A DNA stretch of 64,000 bases from Ophiura sarsii (Eukaryota > Echinodermata > Ophiuroidea > Amphilepidida > Ophiuridae), in contig CM069455.1 of NCBI GenBank assembly GCA_035610835.1, positions 40,565,944-40,629,943 of the forward strand, read 5' to 3'. Below the pieces are notes generated by a model, which saw only the letters and a program-made list of their open reading frames with translations, was not told the origin of the DNA and ran no database searches. Shown one piece after another: positions 12,302-24,884 of this stretch. A program made the position numbers and the translations under genes. The first letter of the stretch is position 1. Each line of letters opens with the position of its first letter.

Positions 12302-12868
12302 CAGATAGCAAGACTACGTTGGGCCAACGTTGGCACTTGTCAGATCAACATTGAGTTTTAACAGGATTTTGTGTATAGGTAATTGGTTGGCAAATCAACG
12401 TCAAAATGACGTTGGCAATTGGTCGGTAGGCGATGGTTTGCCCAACCACATTAAAAAACACCAATGATAAGAGATTTAATCAAATAAAATGTTTATACAA
12501 GTTACCGATTCACAACCGAGAGGAAGTGATGTAGCTCTGCTGCATCGCCCAGAAATCCACTTATTTGCCCACCCCGTGTTATAGATCTCGAATCCAAGTT
12601 CTAGAAACACCTTTAAAAGCAGGTCAATTATATACCAAACACTCTCTATTGTAGTCACGTTGTGCCAACGTTTTGCCAACGTTGTGCCAACGGTGTGCCA
12701 ACGGTGTGCCAACGTTGTGCCAACGGTGTGCCAACGTTGTGCCAACGTCAATCAATTGACGTTGTGCCAACGTTGGCTTGCCAGACAAAATTACGTTGGC
12801 CCAACGTCATTTGTTGACGATGGCCCAAAGTAAGTGCATATGTTGGCCCAACGTAGTATTGCTATCTG
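12302..12868. mobile_element. CAGATAGCA-ended MITE with GTGCCAACGTT minisatellite
   Basis: Inverted ends CAGATAGCA...TGCTATCTG extend into ACGTTGGGCCAACGT. Inside, an 11-bp unit (TTGTGCCAACG and variants) is repeated about nine times at 12657-12770. Confidence 0.7.
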
Positions 12869-13077
12869 TGTAAGGACTCGGACTCGGACTCGGACTCGGA
12901 TATTGAGGACTCGGACTCGGACTCGGACTCGGACATAAAAATTGGCAAAGACTCGGACTCGGACTCGAGTCCTTTCCTCAAGGACTCGGACTCGGACTCG
13001 GACTCGGATGATGAGGACTCGACTCCAACACTGCCTCCTAGTCTATCAAATTACACCCAGCTGCACGGGTGTCTATA

Positions 13078-13278
13078 CTGTAAAACCAAAAATGTTTGCG
13101 TGCATTCAAATTTCGCTAATTTTGCGAGGAGCAATTACTCATGAAAATGTCATGTCCCGAATATTTCCAATCTACCTTGTATTGCAATGTTTACATTCGT
13201 GAAATGTTCCTATCCTGATGTAGGCCAGTATTGCTTATTTGCAAAATTTTAAACTCGCGAACATTTCTGGTTTTATAG
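13078..13278. mobile_element. CTGTAAAACCAGAAATGTT MITE (TA target)
   Basis: Ends TACTGTAAAACCA and GGTTTTATAGTA with TTCGCG motifs inside both arms. A partial relative lies at about 34380-34560. Confidence 0.65.
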
Positions 13279-13289
13279 TATTCCTTAAA

Positions 13290-14185
13290 ACCCAACAACC
13301 ATGAAATTCCCTAATTATAGCTGTTGGTCCTTGGTTTTTCAAGTTAGTGATTTCTCATTTAAATTTACTTCTGAAAACTGTACGGAGATCATACATTCCC
13401 TTGATTCCTAAATTCAAAATTCAATGACTGTCAAGGAGCCATATTTGGATATAAATGGTACATACTTTAAGCGGGAAAAACACCCACAAGAACTGCTCTA
13501 TGGGCAAACAGACCGCTCAGGTAGGGTCGGTCGGTCTGTCTGACATGGGTTTTTTGTTGTTAGATTTTTTTCTCAAATATTTCTAGAAATGTTAGTTCAT
13601 CATTTGCAACCATTTTCAAAATGTTTAAAACAATCTCCAAAATGTTTCAAAACATTTCAACTAGAGGTACGACACATATCCTTTACACAGGATTCCCAAT
13701 CTATCAAATTATACACCCACCAGCTGGCTGCTGGAATCCTGGAACTGGCCGGAAATGCAGCAAGATACAACAAGAAAACCAGACTGAATTAATCTGTGAC
13801 AAAGACTTTGTATACACTATTTTGTCATTCTGTTGCCCAGGTAAATCCGCCAAAATCGTACATGGATGTGCCTGCCGGACTTCGAAAATTTGACTTTCTC
13901 TATACCTATTTTCGGGCCAATTTCCCACCCATCAATATACCAATTTTGTTAGAAAAGCACCCAATGTTGCCCAAATTGGGTGCTTTTTACAAAAAAATGC
14001 CTCAAAATACACCCAATTTATGCCAATTGGGCGCTTTGGTCTGTGATGAAAACACACCATCGCTATACCAATTTTTGCGAAAAAGCACCCCAAAAGGCAG
14101 GCACATATACGTATACCATCTCAATGTGAGATCCCCTCACCACCCCCCCCCCCCCCCCCCCCCCCCCCCGGGACGTAAATACACC
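13290..14185. other. No gene seen; poly-C tract at the right end
   Basis: Contains CACCCAATTTxxGCCAATTGGG-type repeats (13960-14030) and a C-run at 14141-14169. The open frames here are low-complexity. Confidence 0.5.
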
Positions 14186-14589
14186 CTCTGTGGTCCACTG
14201 GGTAAACTTTTGCAGCAATAGCCTGGGACCGGGTTAGATGTACTGTTAATTACATTCACACCAGTTTGTCTAAGTCTTTATATCAATTTTTCATTTCGCT
14301 CACTCAGCTTCTACCCTTTGCCCGTTCCTTGCGTTGATTTAACTGAGTTTCACTAGTCCTAGGTTCTGCTAGAATCATGCTTATAGGCAAACATATATCC
14401 AAGATTTAAAAGAATTTCCCAACTTTTTGAGGAGTTTATTGAGTCGCCGAAGGCTGACTATATAGTTTCGTTTTGCCATTTTAAGGGTGTTGCTCTAGCC
14501 AAATAGTTTAGCCCAATGACGCGAAATGAGGACAAGGCTAAATTTACATAGAAGTTGTACGGTAGAGCTCTGTTTCGATTTCGAAACAC

Positions 14590-15222
14590 ACCCCGTTGCT
14601 GCGTCGCGCAAAATATAGAGTTATAGATACTTGTGAGAATAAATAATTACATTTATAGGTAAAATATAGGTGTCTAATTATCCCGAAGTTTGGTCGAGAT
14701 TCAAACCATCCAGGAAAGTGGTGTAATCGATGGTTCAATTGTGATTTTGTACGATTTTTTTTAGGAGAAAATGCGTAACGAGTCGGTCCTGTGAATATTC
14801 TAGAAGACACCTACAAGGTCGGTTAACGCAAAATATCGAGTTACGGGTGTTTGTTAGACTAAATAATGCTATATGTAGGTGGAGTATAGATTTCTCATTT
14901 GTTGGAGTATTTTTTCGACATTCAATTCATCCAGGAAAGTGTTGTAATCGATGGTCCAATTGTGAATTTGTAGCATGTTTTTGAGCAGAAACTGCGTAAC
15001 AGCCATTTTGTTTCTATTTCCAAAAGCATCAATAATTAGGGACTCCTCATGCGTCGTCCAAAATATCGAAAAATACGCCCATGTTAAAATAAATTATGGT
15101 ATATGTAGGTAAATTGTAGGGTTCTAAAGAACTGGCTCTGTTGTCGAAATTCAATTCATCCAGGAAAGGTGACAATCGATGGTATTTGTAGCATGTGTTT
15201 GTGGATAAAATGGCGTAAAATG
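14590..15222. repeat. Degenerate tandem repeat, about 235 bp x 3
   Basis: Units at about 14590, 14825 and 15055 share AAAATAT(C/A)GAGTTA, a TATATGTAGGTAAA-like segment and ATTCATCCAGGAAAG(T)GGTGTAATCGATGG. Confidence 0.65.
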
Positions 15223-15224
15223 GC

Positions 15225-16430
15225 ATGTTACAATATATTGGGCTGTTTACGTGCGGGAAATATTGCAACGGCTAGCACACACAGGCGGATGTGTCACTGT
15301 ACATTACCGAGATTGAAGCCTCTGAGTGTGATAGCGCCCTCTATTTGCGAGTTACCTCACGCGTTTCATGTGCCCTTTCGTGTTGTCAATGATAGCGTTG
15401 TCAAGATAGCGCCCTCCTTTTACAAGTCACATTTTGCGTACCCACGCACATAGATGCCCATCCCTGGTGGACTTTAAATCGGAAACGATGCGTCTCAGTC
15501 TTAGTCTCAGTTCGCCTAAAATAAATATCGTCAATTCCTTCGTTTTCGAGTAATTTTCAACAGGCAGATTTATTCCTGGATTGCGAGCGTAACTGAAACT
15601 GTGAATGGCCGGGGAAACGGTAAGTGTTTGTCTTTTAATAACTTTCATGACTTTATTATAACTTGAAGTTGAAGTTGAAAATGTGTAAAATTAATATGAT
15701 AAAATAAGCTTTTTTATTTATTTATTTGTTTTGGTTGCGATTGACATTTGACATGTTGAATTGAATAGGGCTTGATAAAGTGTAGCGCTGAATCCTAGCT
15801 CTATCTCATCTAGACTTATTAATAGTAGTGATGGTCAATAAATCATGAAATTAATAACGGGTGATTGCGATTTTTGGATGATATTTCTTTTCATTTACAA
15901 TTTACAATGTTAACTTTTTTAGTAGTTCAACAGCCTAAAAAAGGGCATTCAAATTCAATCCAGTAAAGTAGGCCTATTTCTTGGAATATAAGTAAAAATA
16001 TCAGTGACATGACAGTGACTGAGGTTGATGAGATATATAAACCAAGGTATACAGGCTATATCTTGCTAGCTAGACGTCCCGTGCGGAAAATTAAAAGACT
16101 GACATGATTGTATTATTTATTTTTTATGCATTAAATTTTTTAAATTAATCAATTGCAAGCCCGGGACTAGCGGGGACTATATAAATCATAACAATGAATT
16201 TTATTCCAGTCACGCCAGCGTTCATACAAATGTTGAATTTGCAGCATGAAGAGCCTTGACAACCACGCCACAACGCGATCATACGTGACATGAATAAACA
16301 TGAACTTACATAATTGTCCAATCATGCAGCGTGGGGCATGGGGTCTTGTTGATTGGGGCCGCGATCGGACAATTACCTAGATTTGTTTACAAGTACGTCA
16401 CATCTTCCGGTTTTACTGCGCCCTTGTCAC
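15225..16430. other. No firm gene; possible start-and-donor at 15606
   Basis: A locally GC-richer stretch (15250-15480, GCGCCCTCTATTTGCG and similar) precedes ATGGCCGGGGAAACG-GTAAGTG on the plus strand at about 15606. This could be a first coding exon (MAGET) or chance. Confidence 0.3.
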
Positions 16431-16434
16431 ACGA

Positions 16435-16680
16435 TTGACACGGTCACACACAGTCAATACATACGCCCTGGCAGTCGCATGGGACACTGAAGAAAAGTAT
16501 ACGATTTGATCGAGAATTCTTTGTTTTGATATACATTTGTACGGGTCGTACAAATTGCAAATATGACGTCCCGGGACATTCATGTACGGACGGTCCTTGC
16601 AGAGCAAGGCACCAGTCCCGGCAGGACAAAGTGTATGCCCCGGCTCACAGTCTGTGGGTCGGTTTATAATTTCTTTCTGC
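16435..16680 (-). CDS. Doubtful Cys-rich open segment (CEPGHTLCPAG...CNLYDPYKC)
   Basis: An open frame of about 85 codons after an AG (TATGTTTGCAG) reads INRPTDCEPGHTLCPAGTG, then ALLCKDRPYMNVPGRHICN and LYDPYKC. A second strong acceptor (TACTTTTCTTCAG) sits at about 16492, with an alternative frame PCDCQGVCIDC after it. GC content is above the surroundings. Two degenerate look-alikes lie at about 17240-17310 and 18030-18150 on the same strand. This could be a decayed cysteine-rich exon family or chance; no known family is recognised. Confidence 0.2.
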
Positions 16681-18319
16681 AAACATAACGGGATGGATTT
16701 CTACTTGTTCCCTATGTGTTATTTAGGCTTATTCCATCAATTCAAGCACATCACTTGCTCATGGATGGAACTTCAGATTTTTTCAACTAGCCATGCAGTC
16801 GGGCAGGTAACTCACAGAATCTACCTGCCCGACAAAAATTCTACCAGCCCAAGGTTTTTTCATAACATTTTGCAGCAAACAATGCAATACTACTTTCAAA
16901 CTACATTTACATGTTTTTGTCTTTATACGATGTTCCATTGTAAACCTAGCCCGTAACAGCTCCTCGTATTCATCATGTTCATCAATCCAATACTCTCTTT
17001 AATCTCCTATCAACCTGATCCCAACTATCATCATGACACACGATCATCTGATGATGAAATTACCCTGAACTGTTACTTATACACTTTGAGCTTCAAAAAT
17101 GTTTTAATTAACTGCCAGTCGGACGGGTACCTTTGAATCTTCACCCGCCCGACACGAAAGTTACCCGCTATGGGCGGGCGGACGGGTCTTATTTCCATCC
17201 CTGCACTTGCTCTAGTAGCTTATTTATATCATCTACAATGTATACGTCCGGGGTGGGGTGTACATCTGTGTACCCTAGCGTACGCCCCGGCTGCAAATTT
17301 ATTAAACGTAAAGAACATTTGGCCAAACACTGTATACTAAGCAAAAAATCACGTATAAAGTGGGGAAGACTTCAAATATAAATCCAAATCAGCACATAAG
17401 GCCAAATAAAATTTTAAAAAGTTTCTCGTCCCCGCCCGCTTCCTTTTTGCTGGCCGGCTCCTTTTTTTATTTTAAAAAGTTGGTTTTTTTAACCCCCAAA
17501 ACACTTTTTAACCACAAAAGGTATCGTTTTTTTCAATGTTAAGTCAAATAAATGTATAAACACATGTAGGCCCTATTTTGTTTTTCCTTTTGTTTTCAAC
17601 AAAGTTGTAGCCAATACAAGTCTGAAAACGGTGTTAGAAAAGGTGGCTGTCATTTAAGAAACAACAGCAACTGGAAAAAAGGTCGAAAGCGGATTTTTTT
17701 TATTTTTTAAAAATCAGTCCGCCATTTTGGATCCGCTATTTTGAGGAAAAAAAGAAAACAAAAAAGGGGCCTCCTTCCTTGTTTCAAAAAGCCCGGACGA
17801 GAAACTGGTATTTTTATTTGGCCTAAATCACAGTTGAAACAGGACAAACAGATGACAACTGCAGAGACAATGTGGCAGGCATTCTGTCAGAGCAGGAGCA
17901 ACTAGGCCTACAAATACAATGGACATGTATGATGTATCAGTCTCATCATGTACATGTATGCCTATACTATACTATACGCTTTTATATTCCGTCAATGTAT
18001 CAAATGTTGTAAATGGTAACTAATATCGCGCCCCGGCTAGGGGGACACAGTTTGTACGTCCTGTACACTCCCACGCATAGCCGGGCACCGGTATATTAGC
18101 GATGTACATTCGCCATGTCCCAGGTCCCCAAGAGCCGGGCTTACAACAAGTGCATTTTAACAATATTTTATTTTTTTATGTTCACTTTTACAAGGATTTC
18201 AATATTTTATTTATCATTTTTTTTTTTAAACTGTTTAAAAAATCGCATTCCACATTAGGGTTTTGAAAAAAAACTGAAGAGCTTTGAGACAACAGATTTT
18301 TTTAAATTATAGCCTTACG

Positions 18320-19420
18320 GGACGTGTAGCAAGACAGCACTGGCGTCAGGAATAGCACTGGATCAAAAATGTGAGAGGTCCCATGACATTTTTAGGACCC
18401 CGTAGGACTTCAAAAAAACAAATTTAAGGGGTCCCGAAGTTTAGGTATTTGAACAATTTACTTTTTTATGGACATGGACAGTTTTGATGAAATTATATTG
18501 TGAGCAAAGGATTGATATGTAATTTACAGAATTTCTTAAGGTTTCCATTTCCATTCATCGTCAAATTTAATTTAATGGGTCCCTTCAATTTTGATCGGGA
18601 CCCGCAAGTCTTTCCTATTTGAAACCTGATGCGTCACTATAAGAAAGTGAGAGGTCTAGGACGCGCAGACGCGTCAGAATGCGACCCCTGACCGGGGTAC
18701 ATATTATTTGATCATTAAACATGAATCATGATAATCTGAAGCAAAATTTTGACTAATTTTATTCAGAAAGGTTGAAAAATATTGATAGATGAAACACCGC
18801 CTACATGTAGATGTAGACAGTCGGTGTCGTAAATTTACTGTAGCAGGAACAAATAGAGGGATCCTACAAAAATGTAATTCAAGACAGCTATGTTGGAAAT
18901 AGAATACTTTTGAGATATTCAACCAAGACACTCATTCTTAGCAAATAGTTTGACTAATTTTATTCAGAAAAGTGAAAAAATGTAAAAAAATGAAAAAATG
19001 TTGATTGAAATATCTGACGTCCACTAGTTAGTTACAGTAACAGGTTACTCAGTACTTTGAATCAGTAGTTTGATAAAGGTCGAGTGTTAATGACATGAAA
19101 TTTCACAGGTCCTCTTATTTACTAGGATTAACGCCAAGTCAGATTCTTTTATTTCATACATGTAGCTCTCAGCACAGACGTTGCATCCAAAGGTTAAACA
19201 TGGCCTCGTCTAAACTACGAAAACTAACATGTTACAGTTGGCTTCATAAAATTAGTAATTCATAATTATATACTACAATGTAGTGGGAATAAGGCGATCA
19301 AAATTCAAGTCAGCTTTCTTGGAATTTGAAATAGGTTGAGCTATTTTACACATGATATCTTAAGCAAAAGTTTGACTAATTTTATTTAGAAAATTGGACA
19401 ATATTGATGAAAAGTATCTG
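18320..19420. other. No gene seen
   Basis: Contains repeated TTTGACTAATTTTATT(C/T)AGAAA words (18745, 18950, 19370), suggesting an old tandem or dispersed repeat of about 200-400 bp. Confidence 0.4.
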
Positions 19421-20214
19421 ATGGGCAATTCCACGGTAACAGCATGACGGTTTGGAAGATATTTTCACACTTCATATACACACTTGAATTATTCAGAACA
19501 TTTTTTATTGCACTTAGTACAACCTACACATAGAAAGAAAAAAAAGAAGAAAAAAATCATTCACATTTATGAAATATGAATATTAATGAGTGCGGTAACC
19601 GTAACAGCGTGGTGACGCTAAAATAAAAAGGACATAGGGGTCATTCCGTGTCAAATCAACCAATTTTCTAAAAAGTTCCCAGGTGACCCTCTCAGATTTT
19701 GATGAAACTTCATCAGATTAATGGACTATGGCAAAAATTAACACATGCAAAAAAGTAAAATCATACTCCATGTCATTTTCCAGATATGGCCCGTTGAAAT
19801 ATGGTCAAGAACGTGTTTTCTCGCGTTCAAGATTCGCGGAAAGTCATATTTGTAATATCGTTTGACTTTGGAAGCTTATATTTCAGTCTTCGTACTAGGT
19901 AGAAAGCTGAAAGTTGGTATTCTAACTTACTTTTGGCCATATTTCAAGAATCTGACCTCAAATCAACTGTATCTCCTTTACTGTTATGATATTGCCCCCC
20001 AAAGTAGCCACTTCATTCAGCCGGAAGTGTTTTTTGGGATTTTGGGGGTCATGCTGTGACCCCATGGGGGGTCACATGAATCCCATATTGCATATTTCTT
20101 GGCTCACAAAAGTCTTGTTGGTTCATTTTCATTTCTCACCCCCCCCCCCAATATGAATAGCCTACCTATGTCACGGCTATTCAAACTGAACAACAAAGAC
20201 ATTTTGGCTATATG

Positions 20215-20494
20215 TTAACCCTAACCCCGGTTTAGGATTTTTGACCGGGATCACAATTTTCGAGGAAAAAACACCAACTAAATCTCCAGGAACCTGCCGG
20301 GATTCGATCCAGGGACCCTCCGTTCTCAAGCCTCACCTTCCCACCACTAAGCCACGGTCCTCAGCTACACATTCGTGCAGTATACTGCACTCATTATAGA
20401 TCGGTTGACTACGTCATTTAAAACCGACGGCGCATGCGTTTGGAGAGGGACTTTGGATTAGCATTTTTTAGCACTCAGGGAGGGTTAGGGTTAA
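20215..20494 (-). mobile_element. TTAA-flanked tRNA-like element, family 1
   Basis: A 280-bp element bounded by TTAACCCTAACCCCGG and GGGTTAGGGTTAA. On the minus strand it contains CGTGGCTTAGTGGTGGG (A box) and GGATCGAATCCCGGCAGG (B box), 45-50 bp apart, like a tRNA. Four copies occur in the window. The ends and the TTAA site look piggyBac-like, not LINE-mobilised. Confidence 0.75.
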
Positions 20495-21230
20495 TAACCA
20501 ACCCACATAATTATTGCCTTCCTAACTTCCGATAAAGTGAAAATATTTTCTCAGGGAATAATATAAATTTGTCAAGGAAAAATCAGGGAAAACTCAGGGA
20601 ATTTTGGTCTTGTGAAATGCTGGGAACCCTGTATGCAAAAAGATCAAACATTGACGATATAATGATCTCCAAAACCTACACATAGTGATTGTTGATTTTA
20701 ATTAAATTAAATCACATTATAGTGTTCTTTGTTAGTTTAAAATAGATAAAATACCATATTAAATACAATATTAAGTTAATCAAATTATCCAATTAAAACA
20801 CATAAACTTAAAAATTGTATTGGAACTCACTGTATAATTAAATGAGGGTCACACTGTTACCGTCACGCTGTTACCAAAAAAGTTACAGCGTGACATATTG
20901 CTAATTGAAATAATTAATTAACAAAAAGTAGTACTGCATTTTGAAGCATGTATGTTATAGGTCTATGGGAGTGTGATTTGCATTGCAAGTATTATTTAAT
21001 TTGTATATGCAGAAAATTTAAAAAACCTTAAAAACATTCATTTTTTCGGTAACAGCGTGACATTTTGGTGAAATCTTAATAAATATTGATCGTTGAGTCG
21101 CAACGCAGAGTGGTTTTTTTGTTTTTTTTTAATTTAAAGAATAATCTAAGTATGTAACTTGTAAGAGCTCACAACTGATAAAATAATTTTAAAGTGATTA
21201 TTTTCAGTTTATAAATATGAATAGCATATG

Positions 21231-22975
21231 GGTCATTCCATGAAGTTGGGTACACTTTGTAAATGGTGCAATTTTCAGGGATGAAATTATCTTTTTTGGT
21301 TAAACCAGTATAGGTTTTTGAATTATTTATGATTTGTAATTGTAGAGTATTGAGATAGCTTTCAAATGATACCAAACTTAAATGAATGGGATAAAGTGTT
21401 CACAGTCATTTTGAGCAAAAACAAGCAAAAAATATCACGTTTTTGGGTAAAATTGTGTGACATTTTGAAGGGAGTCATGGAAAGTGCTGTGGACATTTTC
21501 TGAACACTTGACTAATTGTTTAGAGCCTAATCATGAATATTTTAAATACATTTTGTATATTTTTTGGTCTTAGCCCATCGTGAACTGAATGCCAAAAAAA
21601 GGTTTCACATGTAACATTTGGTGTCCGCAAAATTGCGTTACTATGAAACCCCAAGAACTGATGATAAAACCCATAATAGATGTTACCTGGTTTTGGTTCA
21701 AATTATTTTTGCAAGACTTCTTGACATAGAAAAGAATTAAAGTCCAAGTTGAATTGAAATTCCAAAATTCAAATTTTTATAATAATTTCAAAGTATGGCA
21801 CAAAATTTGGTGTCCGCCAAATATGTTACAGTGTGATAGTTTTATAGTTGAATCCTTGCTATATTTGAAACACCATCTTCACCAAATCACTATTACTTAA
21901 TGCTTTTCATGGGTAGATAACATGCATTAATAAAAAGTTTTGAATCCCACTTTCAATTTTGGAAATATGGGGCAAATTATGTTTTGGTGTCCGAGGGACA
22001 TCGTTACACGTGAAACCTTAATTTTACCCCAAAATAGCATGAGAAATTTCAAATAATGGATAGGTGGTAGTGTTATAAACAAAAATAGAAAGTTAATACC
22101 ATGTTGGTTAGATTAAAGAGCATTTGAGGATACACACAATTAAATATAACCAAATGTATTGGAATTTAATATTTTGGTGTCCGTGTACATTTGTTACACA
22201 TGAAACCTTAGTTCATGTATAATCACATTTTACATCTTACAACCATATTTTGCCTAGAAAATAACAATTTAAGTTGTGCATTGTCAATAAAATCATTATT
22301 AAATTAACATCTGACTAAAACATGTATTTTCATTGGCCATAAATATGGTACTGAACATATTTATGTTTCACACTGTAACTGGACACCAAAGAATTTGGTG
22401 TCCAGTTACATGTGAAACTTGGGCAAATATAGCCCATTAACGCTATCTCACATACAAACCACCATATATTTTTATATCAACTTGACCCAAGGTGTGGGAT
22501 ATAACAATTGAAGACTGTTTTCTTTAAATTGGATTAAAATTCAGCCTAATTAACAATGTTTTTATTATAAAAAGGGTTCATCATAAAAAAGACATCATTT
22601 AGACAGTATTGGTTACAAAGTATGTTATGATTTAACAAAAATTGTCCACAGGTTTCATTTTGAAATTTCAATAGTTGTTTATAGAAATTACCTGTTTAAT
22701 AAGATATGTAAGTGAACCATCATCTTTTTACTGCGTAACTGGGTGAATTACAGTTTTGAGTTTGGTGTCCATGTTACATGTGAAACGAAATAGACATTCT
22801 AATGGAAAATGTACTGTGGCATTAAAAATGGTCAACATTCATGAATTTCTTTTACTATTTGGGGAATGGGACATATTATAGCACTTGAAAATGTTACTTG
22901 AATTCTAATAAAATGAATTTCAAATGTTGACCCCCATGTCACACTTTGTGTACCCAACTTCATGGAATGACCCAT
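21231..22975. mobile_element. 1.74-kb element, GGGTCATTCCATGAAGTTGGG ends with internal TTTGGTGTCC repeats
   Basis: Perfect inverted ends of about 33 bp (GGGTCATTCCATGAAGTTGG and on through TACACTTTGT) flanked by AT. The interior has six or more spaced copies of TTTGGTGTCC followed by GTTACA..GTGAAACC at about 21620, 21810, 21985, 22175, 22390 and 22765. No long ORF. Confidence 0.75.
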
Positions 22976-24028
22976 ATAACTAACAGATTTTACAACAAAA
23001 TTAATAAAATTAGTAGATTATGCTAATTAAAACAGGGGGGAAAACACGAAATATGTAAAAAAAATGAAAATAAAGTTCATATCTGGAAAATTTAGACTTT
23101 TAGTTTTAATTTGATACTATGTTAGGATATGAATAACTTGAAAATTAGTGGTCATGTCCACCTTTGCATGGAATTGCCCTGATGCTGATGCTTTAATTTC
23201 ATAGCTCTGAGACAGCTATCATCATGATTCATAGCCAGGGTTGTAGCTAGCCACATTTTAGTGCCTGCTAAAATCTCACACATTTATCGCCACTCTCTGG
23301 CATTCTGAACATTTTGTGGTATTTGATGTACATGTGGTTAAAAAAATACTTTGAACTTTGGTCAACTTTTTTTTGAATTACCCGGTATAGGTCTTCTTAT
23401 CAAATATTTTGTTGTGCCATCTTTCTTTTTAATTTGTATTTGTGGTTCATCTTAATTTTATTCCCAAGAAACAATGTTTGGCATGTAAACGACGTAAAGC
23501 GGAGACCAAAGCTACATTGTACATTATTCAAATTCTGAAAGAAGTGTTTTATTCAGTACTCAATGGACTCATACCCTACTCAAGCTATAAAATGATGTTG
23601 AATTAAGAACTAATTGAGTTCATGAAAAACTCAAATTAATCACAAAGTCTGTTTCGCATATTTGGGAAATACATACATGCGATGCAATTTTAAATGCGGA
23701 TATCTAATTTTGTTATTTTGTTAATTTTTTGCCCACTTTCTTTTGTTGGTTTTTAGTTGCTCTTTCAGAAAAAATTTGGTCATCAATTTTTTCAGACAAG
23801 TATGAAAAGAAATCCCACACTTGGGCTCATGCGCGCGGGGTATGTGAGACAGGTTTTTTTCTTCTATTTAATTTTTTTAAATTCCAGCACCCTATTATTG
23901 AAAATTAAATGCGCCGAAAAGATACAAATTTGGCACATGTAACGCTTCAGGATTGGCCCCACTTTCACTAAGCCATTGATACATTCTTATATTAGTCTTG
24001 CCTTTTTATTTGTAATCCTTGTTTACAG

Positions 24029-24168
24029 ATCGTGATGAGATTAGTATAATAGGAATGGTACTTTTATCTACTACATGTAACTTGTTTGACTGTGATTCAG
24101 TGCCTGCATATGTGATGGTGGTATACCTTCAACATCTCTTGGCTTGCATTATGTGGATTCATCTGAAG
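24029..24168 (+). CDS. Putative plus-strand exon, unknown protein
   Basis: A 140-nt open segment between TTGTTTACAG and GTATGT, phase 1 in and 0 out. It reads RDEISIIGMVLLSTTCNLFD and on to MWIHLK. No family is recognised. It contains hydrophobic stretches. It lies upstream of the exon-like segments at 25.3-27.0 kb, but its phase does not join the next one, so membership in one gene is doubtful. Confidence 0.25.
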
Positions 24169-24884
24169 GTATGTTTGTTTCCATTACACATGGTTCACTA
24201 TGAAGGTGTGCCCACTGTACATTGTCAGGGTGCTGGGATGTTAATGCTGGCCCCATTCATGACTATACTCTATTTCTCTTCTTCTGGACAGTGACGTAAC
24301 TTTACAGGCCCAGCATTTCACTACAAATTATGAAGGTGTACTTTTGGACATTGGTACTATTGGGTGTGCTTTTGAAGTTCCTCAAAACTGCACTTACCTC
24401 AAAATGCCTTTCAGAAGTCAAAATAAGCATGTAGGCTTACTATCATCAAACCTACTCGCCACTATATTTTTCAAGGTAAAAACGTACGAGGTGAATGCCG
24501 GGCCCCAATGATCATAACTATACTATATTTCTCTTCCTCTGGACAGTGACATAACTTTACAGGCCCAACATTCTACTTACACATTTTCTATTATTTCTAC
24601 ACATATGTGTATGTCAATACCTCCAGTGGGCAGGCCTGGAAAAAATGTTGATTTCCTGGCAAGCTAACCCAAATTTCCCTCTAAAATGGAAAATCTCACA
24701 CTATTTCTTATATATCTTAATATGGAAGAGCAAAATGTCCCTTCAATTGCCAAAATTTCCTGGCAAGGAGCTTCCCAATTTGCCCATTTTTTCCAGGCCT
24801 GCCAGTGGGTGCACTCGTTAATGTGCTGCAATGACACACCTTCTTATGATAATAGACTATAGTCTATCTTATACCAGGGTTGTC

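Larger units (their letters stand above)
11344..13033. mobile_element. hAT-like element with (GGACTC)n arms and 8-bp target duplication
   Basis: The ends are CAGTGTTG...CAACACTG, flanked by the perfect 8-bp duplication CCTCCTAG (11336-11343 and 13034-13041), diagnostic of hAT-type insertion. Both arms consist of hexanucleotide GGACTC/GAGTCC arrays (11352-11515 and 12875-13025). The interior holds a minus-strand LINE fragment with a Cys/His finger (CHTCERCFLARIGLVSHLRTH split around 11935-12010) and a nested CAGATAGCA MITE. There is no transposase. Confidence 0.8.
19424..23181. mobile_element. Possible 3.7-kb element with GGGCAATTCCA ends
   Basis: GGGCAATTCCACGGTAAC at 19424 and CATGGAATTGCCCTG ending about 23181 form an inverted pair. 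GTAACAGCGTGAC-type words recur inside (19600, 20850-20890, 21045). It encloses a family 1 tRNA-like element and the 1.74-kb element below. Pairing of these ends is an inference. Confidence 0.4.

Noticed and set aside
12942..13040. Arg/Thr repeat ORF (TRTRTR)
   Set aside because: Direct translation of the GGACTC hexamer array in the hAT arm.
14544..14810. 88-codon minus-strand ORF
   Set aside because: Falls in the degenerate 235-bp tandem repeat and is not kept open in the other two units.
20160..20185. Minus-strand donor-like GTAGGC after GACATAG, resembling the 43.3-kb exon end
   Set aside because: No GNSPG-type coding sequence upstream and no acceptor; the short similarity is coincidental.
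20280..20360. tRNA gene at the family 1 element
   Set aside because: tRNA-like promoter boxes only; four copies with identical mobile ends show it is a repeat.
24375..24425. Minus-strand donor GTAAGTGCAG at about 24390
   Set aside because: The nearest acceptor would give a 10-nt exon that breaks the frame.
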